From: Lachnospiraceae bacterium
GTDB taxonomy: Bacteria > Bacillota > Clostridia > Lachnospirales > Lachnospiraceae
Assembly: GCA_017540605.1 (NCBI GenBank)
Contig: JAFYAS010000014.1
Coordinates: 1-57,960 of the forward strand
Length of the DNA stretch: 57,960 bases
Reading direction: 5' to 3'
In this document: positions 50,541-57,960 of the stretch, piece by piece
Layout of the letters: each line of letters opens with the position of its first letter
How positions within the stretch are numbered: the stretch's first letter is position 1
Notes under the pieces: model-generated
Told to the model about the DNA's origin: nothing
Database searches by the model: none
Seen by the model: the letters and a program-made list of their open reading frames with translations, nothing else
Program-made: the position numbers and the translations under genes

Positions 50541-52268
50541 GTGCAAAAGATCGGAATCGGATATGAGAGATATAAAAGAATAATAGATGACGGGTGTTAC
50601 TATGTTGATAAGACCTTGCTTATAAGAGACATAATAGAAAAAGGAAGCATGGTAACGCTTTTTACAAGACCCAGACGTTTTGGTAAGACACTTGCTCTTT
50701 CAATGCTTCAGACCTTCTTTGAATGCGAGTTGGATAGAGACGGTAAACAGGTTGATAACAGTCGTTATTTTGAGGGCAAGAAGATATTGGATGCACCGAC
50801 TGAGATTCTTGATATGATGGGGAGGTATCCTGTTATAAAGCTGTCCCTTAAGTCAGCTAAGCAGCCGGATTTTAGAACGTCTGTTTTAAGACTTAGGGAT
50901 GAGATTGTAAGTGAATTTGGAAGGCATGAGTATCTGATGAATTCTGATAATCTTGAGAAAAGAAGTAAAGAATTGTTTGATTCACTTATGGCTTTTACTC
51001 CCGAAGAAAAAATCAGAACCGAAGATGAACTTAGAGCAGAGGTAGGCAGGTATGCCACAGCGCTGAAGGTGTTATCCGATTGCTTAAAACAGCATCATGG
51101 AAAAGGTGTTATCATCCTCCTTGACGAATATGATGTGCCTTTAGAGAATGCCTATTATGAGGGCTTCTATGATGAGATGGTTGGCTTTATCAGATCACTT
51201 TTTGAGTCCGCACTTAAGACTAATGATGCACTTGAAAGAGCAGTGATAACCGGGTGCTTAAGGATCAGCAAGGAAAGTATTTTTACGGGAATGAACAATC
51301 TTCAGATCAATTCGATAAGAGATGTGGGCTTTTCTGAAGGCTTTGGTTTTAATACTTCCGAAACAGAACAGATGCTTAAGGACTATGGACTTGAGGAGAA
51401 AATCTCTGAGGTAAGGACCTGGTATGATGGATATGTATTCGGTGAAACAGAGATATACAATCCATGGAGCATTATCAAGTATGTATATGGTGTTGTTATC
51501 GACAAGAAGAAGTTTCCCGAACCCTATTGGGCAAATACCTCATCAAACCTTATCATTAAGGACATGGTTTATAATGCCGATGATGACATGAAGCAGGAGC
51601 TGGATCTTTTGATAAGCGGCGGCACCATAGAGAAGAGGGTGCACGAGGAGATCACCTATGGGGATATCCATGAATCTGAGGACAATCTCTGGAATTTCCT
51701 GTTCTTTACCGGCTATATGAAAAAGGTGTCGGAAAGATTCGAGGGCGAAGATATATTTGTTACCATGTGTATTCCCAATGCTGAGATCAGAAGTATCTAC
51801 AGAAACCAGATCAGTACATGGTTTGAAAAGCGTGTCAAGGAGGCCGATAGAAGTGTTCTTCATAAAGCGGTATTGGACGGAGATACCGAAGCCATGGCGG
51901 ACTATGTAAGTGATCTTCTCGAGAAGACCATAAGCACATTTGACAGCGCTGAGAGCTTCTACCACGGATTCTTTTTATCCCTGCTTTACGGTGTTCCGGG
52001 CTACAATGCCAGATCCAACAGGGAGGAGGGTATAGGTCGCCCCGACATTACTCTTTATCCCAACAGACCAAAGAATCCTGCCATCATCTTTGAAGTGAAG
52101 ATCAGAAAGAAGTTCAATGAGATGGAGGATGGTATCGAGGAGGCCTTTAAGCAGATCAGGGATCAGAGGTATCAGGAGGGGATCCTTGACGACGGATATA
52201 TTGGAAGTGTTTCTTATGGGGTATGCTTCTGTAAGAAGACATGCATCATAGAGAGGCTGCCGGAGTAA
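50541..52268 (+). CDS. AAA ATPase with PD-(D/E)XK-type C-terminal domain, copy 2
   Basis: A 575-aa paralogue of the gene at 48427: FTRPRRFGKTLALSML for Walker A, GVIILLDEYDVPLENA for Walker B, and IGRPDITLYP...IIFEVKIRK for the nuclease-like core. GTG 50541 is preferred over ATG 50520 because GGAGGTGA (50529-50536) is well placed and the N-terminus then lines up with copy 1. The two proteins share the plan but differ widely in sequence, so the duplication is old. Confidence 0.85.
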   Translation: MQKIGIGYERYKRIIDDGCYYVDKTLLIRDIIEKGSMVTLFTRPRRFGKTLALSMLQTFFECELDRDGKQVDNSRYFEGKKILDAPTEILDMMGRYPVIKLSLKSAKQPDFRTSVLRLRDEIVSEFGRHEYLMNSDNLEKRSKELFDSLMAFTPEEKIRTEDELRAEVGRYATALKVLSDCLKQHHGKGVIILLDEYDVPLENAYYEGFYDEMVGFIRSLFESALKTNDALERAVITGCLRISKESIFTGMNNLQINSIRDVGFSEGFGFNTSETEQMLKDYGLEEKISEVRTWYDGYVFGETEIYNPWSIIKYVYGVVIDKKKFPEPYWANTSSNLIIKDMVYNADDDMKQELDLLISGGTIEKRVHEEITYGDIHESEDNLWNFLFFTGYMKKVSERFEGEDIFVTMCIPNAEIRSIYRNQISTWFEKRVKEADRSVLHKAVLDGDTEAMADYVSDLLEKTISTFDSAESFYHGFFLSLLYGVPGYNARSNREEGIGRPDITLYPNRPKNPAIIFEVKIRKKFNEMEDGIEEAFKQIRDQRYQEGILDDGYIGSVSYGVCFCKKTCIIERLPE

Positions 52269-52274
52269 CCTGCA

Positions 52275-52625
52275 CTATAGTTGTATGGAATTCCTGTATT
52301 TGCGTCCGACAGGAATTGAAACATCGACATCGTCTATTCTTAATTCATCCTTTGCTCGATCGTAGATGATTGAATAATGCGTATTAACAATAAATGCGCG
52401 ATGACATCTTACAAAGAAATCGGGCAGAAGTTCAGCTACAGTCCTTAGTGTACAGCTTTTTGAACGATAACCGTTTTGAGCTGTATGTACTATGATCTCT
52501 CGCCTCAAGGCCTCTATATAAGATGATGCTTTTAATACATGAAGGTCTGGATGAGAATTCATAACTAAATTGCTTAGGTTTTCTAATTGGATCGGATCAT
52601 CTTCAAGGATAAGGATATTGCTCAT
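52275..52625 (-). pseudogene. LytTR regulator with deleted receiver core, circuit B
   Basis: 116 codons in one frame. It starts like a receiver (MSNILILEDDPIQLENLSNL), then jumps after about residue 35 into the LytTR domain (YIEALRREIIVHTAQ...IPVGRKYRNS). Compared with the intact 236-aa regulator, about 117 residues are gone, including the phospho-acceptor Asp and Lys. The frame and ribosome binding site (GGAGGT) survive, so a DNA-binding product without a switch could still be made. Confidence 0.85.
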
Positions 52626-52628
52626 TTT

Positions 52629-53096
52629 TTATACCTCCACATGGAATACTATATAGGTTTTCGACAGGTCTTTTGTGTATTCATTTATCACATAATAAGT
52701 TCCATTATATTCTTCGACAAGCTTGCTGAGGTTATATAATCCAAAACCGCGACGTTTTTTAATGCCGTATGATTGCTTGGTAGTGTAGCCCTTTGAAAAA
52801 AGCTTCTCCTGCAATTGATATGTAAGTTTAGGACCTTCGTTTCTGGTAGTTACCATCAGCTTTTGATCTTTACTGTTGATTGTGAGATAACATTCCGAAA
52901 GCTTGGGGCTACCTTCGAGCATATTATCAATTAAGATTCCGAAGAGATCAACAAGTTCATTTTCTTTAAGGCTTGTTTCCAGTTCGTAGTTTTCAATATC
53001 TACATTCATCGTGATTCCTTTATTCCGGGCAAAGATATCAGAAATAGTGGATGTGATCTTGTTGACTGTAGCTTTTATGAGGGCTGGGTTATTGGA
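52629..53096 (-). pseudogene. C-terminal remnant of AgrC-like kinase, circuit B
   Basis: Only the ATPase half remains: reading from the upstream end NPALIKATVNKITSTISDIF, then GITMNVDIENYEL, N-box GILIDNMLEG and G-box GFGLYNLSKLV. All membrane segments and the phosphorylated His are missing. The frame is open beyond ATG 53009 up to about 53096, where it meets the agrB remnant on the other strand. Confidence 0.85.
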
Positions 53097-53385
53097 AGAA
53101 TTTCTGGTATCATTTGTTGCTCTTATGCTTGTTAGACCGCATACCGGTGGTATTCATCAAAGGACATACTTGGGGTGTTTCATTCACACTACTCTGTTTT
53201 TTGTTATGGTAATTGTATTGTCAAGATATCTTGGAAGTATCACAGTTGTTAACATTTTCTTGTTTGCTTACTTGATTGATATCGTAATTGTTCCTTTGCC
53301 TTCAGAGAAGAGAGGTGAGTATGCTCCGAAAGCACTGAGACGAGAAAAGATCCTGGCGCTTGGAGGATTGACACCGGTAATATAA
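53092..53385 (+). pseudogene. AgrB remnant, circuit B
   Basis: Encodes the middle of an AgrB-like protein (EEFLVSFVALMLV, catalytic GGIHQRTYLGC with the His and Cys intact) but lacks the first about 70 residues. It ends early (LGGLTPVI) where the 56-bp terminator repeat begins. The apparent start at 53011 lies in sequence that is really antisense to the kinase remnant. No agrD follows. Confidence 0.85.
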
Positions 53386-53439
53386 AGAACGGATATAAAT
53401 ATGAAGCCCTGCGGAGCGATCTGCAGGGCTTTTTCACAT
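53384..53439 (+). terminator. Terminator inside the 56-bp repeat (copy 2)
   Basis: Identical over 56 bp to 39345-39400. AAGCCCTGC/GCAGGGCTT stem with T-run. It marks the left border of the intact ATPase cassette. Confidence 0.9.
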
Positions 53440-53529
53440 TCTTCCGACCGAAAACCTCACATTCTTCCGACCGAAAACCTCACTTTCTTCCGATTCAAAG
53501 TTGATTTTTCTTCCGATTTGAGATAAAAT
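53436..53529 (+). promoter_or_regulatory. Four 23-bp-spaced CTTCCGA motifs and ATPase promoter
   Basis: CTTCCGA occurs at 53441, 53464, 53487 and 53510, exactly 23 bp apart. The first two repeat units are identical over 23 bp and the others have diverged around the motif. The last motif lies in the spacer of a promoter TTGATT (53501-53506), 17 bp, TAAAAT (53524-53529). It looks like an operator array for a cooperatively binding protein. Confidence 0.7.
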
Positions 53530-53557
53530 ATTGCATAGAGATGGAGGAAAATCAAGT

Positions 53558-54853
53558 ATGAGTACGAAGAAATACATAAAGAGATTGTTTGACAAAACGA
53601 TAGAATTTACCTTGAAAAGTAAAGGCGCTTTGGTGATAGTTGGACCTAAGTGGTGTGGAAAGTCAACTACAGCAAAAAGATATGCAAAAACGGTTATCGA
53701 TCTGATGCCCCTTGAATCGAGAAATGAATATTTGGAATTGGCCAAGATATCACCAACCAATTTCTTAAACTATGGCCCCAAGCCGTTATTGGTAGATGAG
53801 TGGCAGCATGTATCATTTATATGGGATCAGGTAAAATACGAGGTGGATAAAACCGGTGAGTTCGGTCAATATATTCTGACAGGAAGTGTGACGGATAAGA
53901 CGAGATCTGATATAGATGATGAAGGAAGCAGACACACAGGCAACGGTAGGATCATAAGAAAAATGATGAGAACCATGTCACTTTATGAAACCGGTGATAG
54001 TAATGGAGCTGTTTCTTTGCTTGATCTGAAGAACGGGAAATTTGCTCAGGCAGTATCAAAAAAGGATATAAATGATTACGCCTACTATATATGCAGAGGG
54101 GGATGGCCTGTTGCTATAGGTAAGGACAGGGAAGTGTCACTTGCTCAGGCAAGAGATTATTACGAGGTTGTTGTTACCGATGATATTTTTTCTTTGAAGG
54201 ACATCCCATTAAAAAAGGATGAACAGAAAGCAAGAAAACTGATGCGTTCATATGCCAGGAATGTTTCCATACCTGCGGCAGATACAACCCTTTTGGAGGA
54301 TTGTACAGGTGGAGATGAAACCTTTGATAAGGATGTTTTTGCCAAATATTTGAATGCACTTCGGAACCTATATGTTATAGAGGAATTGCCGGCTTGGAAC
54401 CCGAATCTCAGAAGTCAGACAGCTATTAGGACAAAAGAAACAAGACATTTTACTGACCCTTCTATCGGCGCAGCAGCATTGGGAATCACGCCGGAGGGGA
54501 TATTCAAGGATATAACAACCTTTGGATTTTTGTTTGAATCATTGGTTGTCCATGATCTAAGAGTATACGCTGATACGATTGGAGCCCGGGTATATAAGTA
54601 TCGTGATTCAAAGAGAAGAGAAGCTGATGCGGTGATACATTTCAATGACGGTTCATGGGCACTGATAGAGGTAAAGCTTGGAGGTGAAGAGGATATAAAG
54701 AAGGCGGCAGACAATCTGATAAAGATTGCCAATGATATAGATAAGGAGAAGACCGGTAAACCGGCTTTCCTGATGGTTGTGACCAAAAACAAGATTGCAT
54801 ATCAGATGGAAAATGGTGTATATGTTGTACCTCTTGCGTGTTTGAAGGATTGA
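53558..54853 (+). CDS. AAA_14/DUF4143-type ATPase
   Basis: A 431-aa protein. Walker A is VGPKWCGKSTTAKRYA (about residue 28), Walker B-like LLVDEWQHV (about 80), and the C-terminal DUF4143 region (about 240-400) has TDPSIGAAALGITPEGI and EADAVIHFNDGSWALIEVKL, an endonuclease-like strand pattern. ATG 53558 is chosen because ATGGAGG lies just upstream. This family is common and multi-copy in Firmicutes and of unknown role. A decayed copy is found at 39401-39735. Confidence 0.88.
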   Translation: MSTKKYIKRLFDKTIEFTLKSKGALVIVGPKWCGKSTTAKRYAKTVIDLMPLESRNEYLELAKISPTNFLNYGPKPLLVDEWQHVSFIWDQVKYEVDKTGEFGQYILTGSVTDKTRSDIDDEGSRHTGNGRIIRKMMRTMSLYETGDSNGAVSLLDLKNGKFAQAVSKKDINDYAYYICRGGWPVAIGKDREVSLAQARDYYEVVVTDDIFSLKDIPLKKDEQKARKLMRSYARNVSIPAADTTLLEDCTGGDETFDKDVFAKYLNALRNLYVIEELPAWNPNLRSQTAIRTKETRHFTDPSIGAAALGITPEGIFKDITTFGFLFESLVVHDLRVYADTIGARVYKYRDSKRREADAVIHFNDGSWALIEVKLGGEEDIKKAADNLIKIANDIDKEKTGKPAFLMVVTKNKIAYQMENGVYVVPLACLKD

Positions 54854-54864
54854 GAGCGAAGAAT

Positions 54865-54899
54865 TATGAAGCCCTGCGGAGCGATCTGCAGGGCTTTTT
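54865..54899 (+). terminator. Terminator repeat (copy 3), right border of the ATPase cassette
   Basis: A 35-bp exact copy of 39361-39395 and 53400-53434. The left and right borders of the ATPase gene are thus in direct orientation. Confidence 0.9.
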
Positions 54900-54913
54900 G
54901 CTTTATATTGATT

Positions 54914-56215
54914 TCATTTTTTTAGAGGAAGAGAAACTGTTGCTTCGTATATGTCTTCTGCTTTGGCGTAGTAGAAACCGTGATGTTTGTCAACGGTTTT
55001 TCTTATGTTCAGAGTTCCGTAGCCATGTATCAGTTCATGATTAATGTTTGCAATAAGTGTGTCAGGTATAGCGGTATCATATGTGTTAGCTATGTAAATA
55101 ACAAAGAAATTGCCGCTTATATGAATTTTCAGCGAAATCTTTTTTGGCTGATCGTCTTTGATTTTACGACATGCCTCAAAGCTATTATCAAGGAGATTGC
55201 CTAGAATAATGCAAAGATCATAATTCTCGATAGGCACATTTTCTTTATCGATATCTATCAGATAATTGAATTGGATATTTTCTTGTTTGGCAGTAAAAAT
55301 ATAATTTGTTACAAAGGAATCTATTACAAGATTTCCTGTATTTATAAGAGTTATGTTCTTCTTTAGAGAACTTTCATTTTCTTCTATGAGATCAAGCAGT
55401 TCGCCATATCTTTCTTCTGCTACACAGGAACGTACAAGACGATTATATTTTTTTATGTCATGTACAATACCACGTGTTTGCTTGTATGCATCGGAGATGA
55501 GGTTGTATTTTGAAGCTTGATACTCCAATTGTCTTTTTGAATGTTCTAGCTGTTTGTTTAATTCGTAGTTTTCTGAGGTTTTATCAAACAGTATAAAGCA
55601 AATGGCATTGATAGCAAGAAGGCTTGATGCTATTGGAACTATTCGTTCAAAGCGTATTTCATTGATGTTGGCGAAAAAGAACATGTCCATTAAAAACAAG
55701 GAGATTATAGGTATAAAGAGTAGCAAGGGCATATGCTTTAATGGAATTTGATGATCCTTTCTTTTCTGAATAGTACAAACGCAGATAACGAAGAGGAAAA
55801 CTATTAATTGACCTGAAAAGCTTACGAGCGTGTCCTGAGATAGTCCGGGAGTTTTAAATATTTTCGGCCTTACCAGATATATAAAGCCCGCAGCAATAAA
55901 TTCGCTGATCACAGCTATTGTTTGATAAAGTATATTGATCAAAAAGCGATTAAAAAGACTGGGGGATTCATATAAAAAGGAGATAGCAAATGTAATGAGA
56001 AATACAAAAGATGTAGTAAAAATGCCTTTTACCAATGAATTGTTACCGGCTGTGATCAAGGTGTTGATAAAAATCAATGCTTCTCCAGCTATATAGACAC
56101 CCCAAAAAAGAATGCCATTTATTTTCGATTTTCTGCTATGAAAAAAATGAGAATAATATGTTGATAAAGTAAAAATATCAAATAACGATATTACTATGTT
56201 TCCTAAATATGTCAT
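54914..56215 (-). CDS. AgrC-like sensor histidine kinase, circuit C
   Basis: A 433-aa GHKL kinase with six to seven N-terminal membrane segments (1-215), a coiled linker, H-box RGIVHDIKKYNRLVR (about residue 250), N-box LGNLLDNSFEAC and a short G-box HGYGTLNIRKT. It is distant from the circuit A kinase. Its start overlaps the regulator stop by 4 bases (ATGA), so the order is regulator then kinase, the reverse of circuit A. Confidence 0.9.
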   Translation of the reverse strand: MTYLGNIVISLFDIFTLSTYYSHFFHSRKSKINGILFWGVYIAGEALIFINTLITAGNNSLVKGIFTTSFVFLITFAISFLYESPSLFNRFLINILYQTIAVISEFIAAGFIYLVRPKIFKTPGLSQDTLVSFSGQLIVFLFVICVCTIQKRKDHQIPLKHMPLLLFIPIISLFLMDMFFFANINEIRFERIVPIASSLLAINAICFILFDKTSENYELNKQLEHSKRQLEYQASKYNLISDAYKQTRGIVHDIKKYNRLVRSCVAEERYGELLDLIEENESSLKKNITLINTGNLVIDSFVTNYIFTAKQENIQFNYLIDIDKENVPIENYDLCIILGNLLDNSFEACRKIKDDQPKKISLKIHISGNFFVIYIANTYDTAIPDTLIANINHELIHGYGTLNIRKTVDKHHGFYYAKAEDIYEATVSLPLKK

Positions 56216-56961
56216 ATAAAACTATCCTCTATAACCAGCTTTTTTGCAAAGACATCGTTAAATGTTTTTTTGTAAGAACGACTGATCGGAAAAGAAATAT
56301 TATTTGTCAGTATCACATTATCGTTGGTGAATTCTGATATATATTGTGTATTGATCACGGAGTGTTTATTGACAAAGACAAAGCCTTTTGATCTGAGAAT
56401 ATTTCCAACTGAAAGAATGGACGATTTCTCTTCAATGCTTTGTCCTTTTGATGTATGATAAATAACTACATCTCGTTTATGAGGGATGGATTCTATGAAT
56501 ATTATATCTTTAATCTTCACAAGAACTGATGTATAGCGGTCTGTTCTAAGTGTAAGCAGAGATTGATCATTGTTTAGTGTACTGATGACCAAGTTCATTA
56601 CTTTTTTAAATTCGGATTTTAGAGATGATTTTAATAAATAGTAAGTAGCCTGAACATCGAATCCATATCGCATTTGTTCTTCGTGATCGGTTACAAATAC
56701 GATCCTTACATCTTTGTCAGGAATAGAGCGTATCTTTTTAGCTACCGATATTCCGTTGAGGGGCTCCATCTCTACATCAAGAAATAAAAGATCATAAGCT
56801 GTTCCTTCTTCGTAGCTTTTTAGCAGTTTTACCGGTGAAGAGAAGTAATCACAGTCAAATTCTATATCAGTTTCCACATTATAATTATCCAGTTCTTTTT
56901 TTAAAATCGATAAATCTCTTTTATTATCATCACAAACAGCCGTTTTTAATCGCATCATCAT
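56212..56961 (-). CDS. LytTR-family response regulator, circuit C
   Basis: A 249-aa AgrA-like regulator. The receiver spans about 1-125 (AVCDDNKRD; phospho-acceptor Asp in LFLDVEMEPLNG; Lys in YLLKSS). The LytTR domain spans about 145-245 (FVFVNKHSVINTQYIS, FPISRSYKK). AAGGAGGA lies 8 bases before the first of three consecutive ATG codons. It is divergent from agrD and the exported protein, the likely targets. Confidence 0.92.
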   Translation of the reverse strand: MMMRLKTAVCDDNKRDLSILKKELDNYNVETDIEFDCDYFSSPVKLLKSYEEGTAYDLLFLDVEMEPLNGISVAKKIRSIPDKDVRIVFVTDHEEQMRYGFDVQATYYLLKSSLKSEFKKVMNLVISTLNNDQSLLTLRTDRYTSVLVKIKDIIFIESIPHKRDVVIYHTSKGQSIEEKSSILSVGNILRSKGFVFVNKHSVINTQYISEFTNDNVILTNNISFPISRSYKKTFNDVFAKKLVIEDSFI

Positions 56962-57048
56962 TTGAATTATCCTCCTTCATTTATGTCGAGATAAGTTTAG
57001 CAAATAAACATAATCATAACATAAAATATGAATTTATGAATGAGCAAT

Positions 57049-57177
57049 TGCAAAAATGACATAAAACAGCTCAAAAAATGCAAAAATTTTCGGGGGAGGA
57101 TGCAAAAATGCAGATTTTGTGCAGTTTTTTGCTGTTTTTGCAGACAAATGTGTTTAAATTTAAAGATGTGTTATGAT
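57049..57177 (+). promoter_or_regulatory. Circuit C agrD promoter with repeated motifs
   Basis: TGCAAAAAT occurs at 57049, 57079 and 57101; the last two are 22 bp apart, the usual phase of LytTR direct repeats. Closer in, GCAG, GCTG and GCAG follow at 57121, 57131 and 57140, about one helical turn apart. The -10 is TATGAT (57172-57177) with a poor -35, as expected for an activator-dependent promoter. Confidence 0.5.
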
Positions 57178-57227
57178 GTTATCACGACGTTCGAACTGAG
57201 AATCCAAATGAAAGGAGACGCAACAAC

Positions 57228-57386
57228 ATGATGAAAGCATTGTATAACATTGTTGCAAGAAAAGCAATAGTATTATGCTCTATTGCGGCTGTTACTTCGA
57301 CCTTTGCAACAGAGTTGTGTAGAGGTGTTTGGTATCAACCGGAAGAACCTGAAGGCTTAGCTGAGTTTGCAGAGAAGGTAAAGTAA
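57228..57386 (+). CDS. AgrD-like autoinducer peptide precursor, circuit C
   Basis: A 52-aa precursor read directly, with AAAGGAGA 57211-57218 upstream of ATG 57228. An N-terminal amphipathic part (MMKALYNIVARKAIVLCSIA) is followed by a core with Cys and the tail CRGVWYQPEEPEGLAEF. The Cys, aromatic residues and the QPEEPE recognition motif match clostridial AgrD proteins. The predicted ring starts at Cys31 and ends near Val-Trp-Tyr. No agrB is adjacent within the window. Confidence 0.9.
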   Translation: MMKALYNIVARKAIVLCSIAAVTSTFATELCRGVWYQPEEPEGLAEFAEKVK

Positions 57387-57491
57387 AAGTAGTCAGGTGA
57401 AAGATCTGAAGGTAACACCCTACTGTACAAATTTATGGCAGAAGGAATAATCGTTGAAGGTCACGCATATGTGACGGAAAGAGAGAATAAT

Positions 57492-57866
57492 ATGAAGGCA
57501 AAAGTAAAAGGTATGATCATGATGTTTGCGTTTGTGGCTGTGTTTTCAATAACCATTCCTGTGTTCGCTGTATCATACGCAACGGATTTTAATTCATCGA
57601 ATGGTTCAAATCATATGACCGGAAATGCAAGAATATCAAAGGCGGCTATATGTTACAATGTGAATTACAACGTTCATGTGAGCGGTGTAAATGGAATCTA
57701 TGGAAGATTTATAATCAAAGGTGAAGACGGAGTAAATGCTGTTGACAAGACTGTTTATGCCGGAAGCCTTACCAACAAGAACGCTTCTGTAGGATGCCAC
57801 GGTGTATGGGTAAAAGCTAGAATAAACGGTGCAAGTACTTATGTATCCAATTACATCTACAAGTGA
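57492..57866 (+). CDS. Small exported protein of circuit C
   Basis: A 124-aa protein with a signal peptide (MIMMFAFVAVFSITIPVFA, cut near residue 28). The mature domain of about 95 residues has many Asn, Val, Ser and Tyr and one Cys, probably all-beta. It is placed like the 155-aa protein of circuit A, directly after agrD, but its sequence differs. ATG 57492 is preferred over the upstream open frame. Likely the pheromone-regulated output. Confidence 0.7.
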   Translation: MKAKVKGMIMMFAFVAVFSITIPVFAVSYATDFNSSNGSNHMTGNARISKAAICYNVNYNVHVSGVNGIYGRFIIKGEDGVNAVDKTVYAGSLTNKNASVGCHGVWVKARINGASTYVSNYIYK

Positions 57867-57897
57867 TAGTATCTTATAGCTGAAGGTTGTTTCATTC

Positions 57898-57941
57898 TAT
57901 CTCTGTCAGTCGTAGAACTCGCGACTGATAGAGATATTTTT
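57898..57941 (+). terminator. Terminator after the circuit C exported protein
   Basis: TATCTCTGTCAGTCG (57898-57912) pairs with CGACTGATAGAGATA (57922-57936) with one G-U pair, then five T residues. The next gene starts 15 bp later, so partial read-through is likely. Confidence 0.9.
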
Positions 57942-57955
57942 AAGGAGTTGTTTGG

Positions 57956-57960
57956 ATGAA
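57956..57960 (+). CDS. Start of a further gene, cut by the window end
   Basis: ATG at 57956 preceded by AAGGAG (57942-57947). Only five bases are inside the window. By analogy with circuit A it could be a membrane or transport gene, but nothing can be read. Confidence 0.4.

Noticed and set aside
53011-53091. N-terminal part of the apparent agrB-like frame starting at 53011
   Set aside because: These codons are antisense to the kinase remnant, which reads in frame with family-like residues; they are not AgrB sequence.
53441-53520. Possible mini CRISPR array
   Set aside because: The repeats are tandem 23-bp units with a 7-bp conserved core, without spacers of independent sequence and without cas genes.
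57040-57231. 63-codon frame upstream of the circuit C agrD
   Set aside because: It covers the promoter repeats and has no ribosome binding site; the AgrD frame starts at 57228 in another phase.

Overview
The window looks like chromosomal DNA from a low-GC, Gram-positive anaerobe of the Lachnospiraceae, most like Butyrivibrio or Pseudobutyrivibrio. This is inferred from gene content and order (hemZ, split methionine synthase, dnaX-ybaB-recR, dnaD-dnaI, rpmG-secE-nusG-rplK-rplA), strong GGAGG ribosome binding sites, abundant secreted Ig-like, transglutaminase and ChW-repeat proteins, and many copies of defence- or regulation-type ATPases. No tRNA, rRNA or CRISPR array was seen.

Layout. 1-39.35 kb is mostly housekeeping. 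It runs from a metallo-beta-lactamase-fold hydrolase and hemZ, to a methionine synthase pair (activation-domain protein plus metH), a DtxR-family regulator, a two-component system, and a VWA/MoxR ATPase/leucine-rich-repeat set. Next come an Ig-like secreted protein under a c-di-GMP-I riboswitch, a MecA-like protein, an MNT-HEPN toxin-antitoxin pair, and a zinc/cadmium efflux operon (HMA protein, P-type ATPase, ArsR repressor) with a clear operator. A second c-di-GMP-I riboswitch controls a secreted transglutaminase-like protein. Then follow an FMN reductase-like/SCP2 protein, dnaX-ybaB-recR, an L,D-transpeptidase, phosphofructokinase, a C39-like membrane protein, a class A PBP, a PRPP synthetase with dnaI and dnaD, murC, and the start of the ribosomal protein/RNA polymerase supercluster.

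39.35-57.96 kb is an accessory island that starts exactly after the rplA stop codon, where rplJ-rplL would usually follow. It holds agr-type quorum-sensing circuits in several states of preservation. Circuit A (40.9-48.2 kb) is complete: LytTR regulator, sensor kinase, AgrB-like processing protease, a 41-residue AgrD-like pheromone precursor, an exported protein of about 155 aa, two membrane-anchored proteins and a three-gene ABC exporter. Circuit B (52.3-53.4 kb) is a wreck in which one deletion removed the shared promoter and the N-termini of both the kinase and agrB, and the regulator lost its phospho-acceptor region. Circuit C (54.9-57.9 kb) has a kinase, a regulator, a 52-residue AgrD-like precursor and another small exported protein, but no agrB inside the window. 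Between and beside these lie two PD-(D/E)XK-type AAA ATPases, one intact DUF4143-type ATPase preceded by four 23-bp-spaced motifs and flanked by a terminator repeat, and an eroded copy of that same ATPase cassette immediately downstream of rplA.

How the parts fit. Two secreted surface proteins are likely switched by cyclic di-GMP. The island appears to be a place where peptide-pheromone circuits, each driving a small exported protein, have been duplicated, exchanged and eroded. Two short AgrD-like genes and rpmG are below a 60-codon cut-off and are reported here from direct reading. All homology statements come from recognising motifs by eye; no database search was run.
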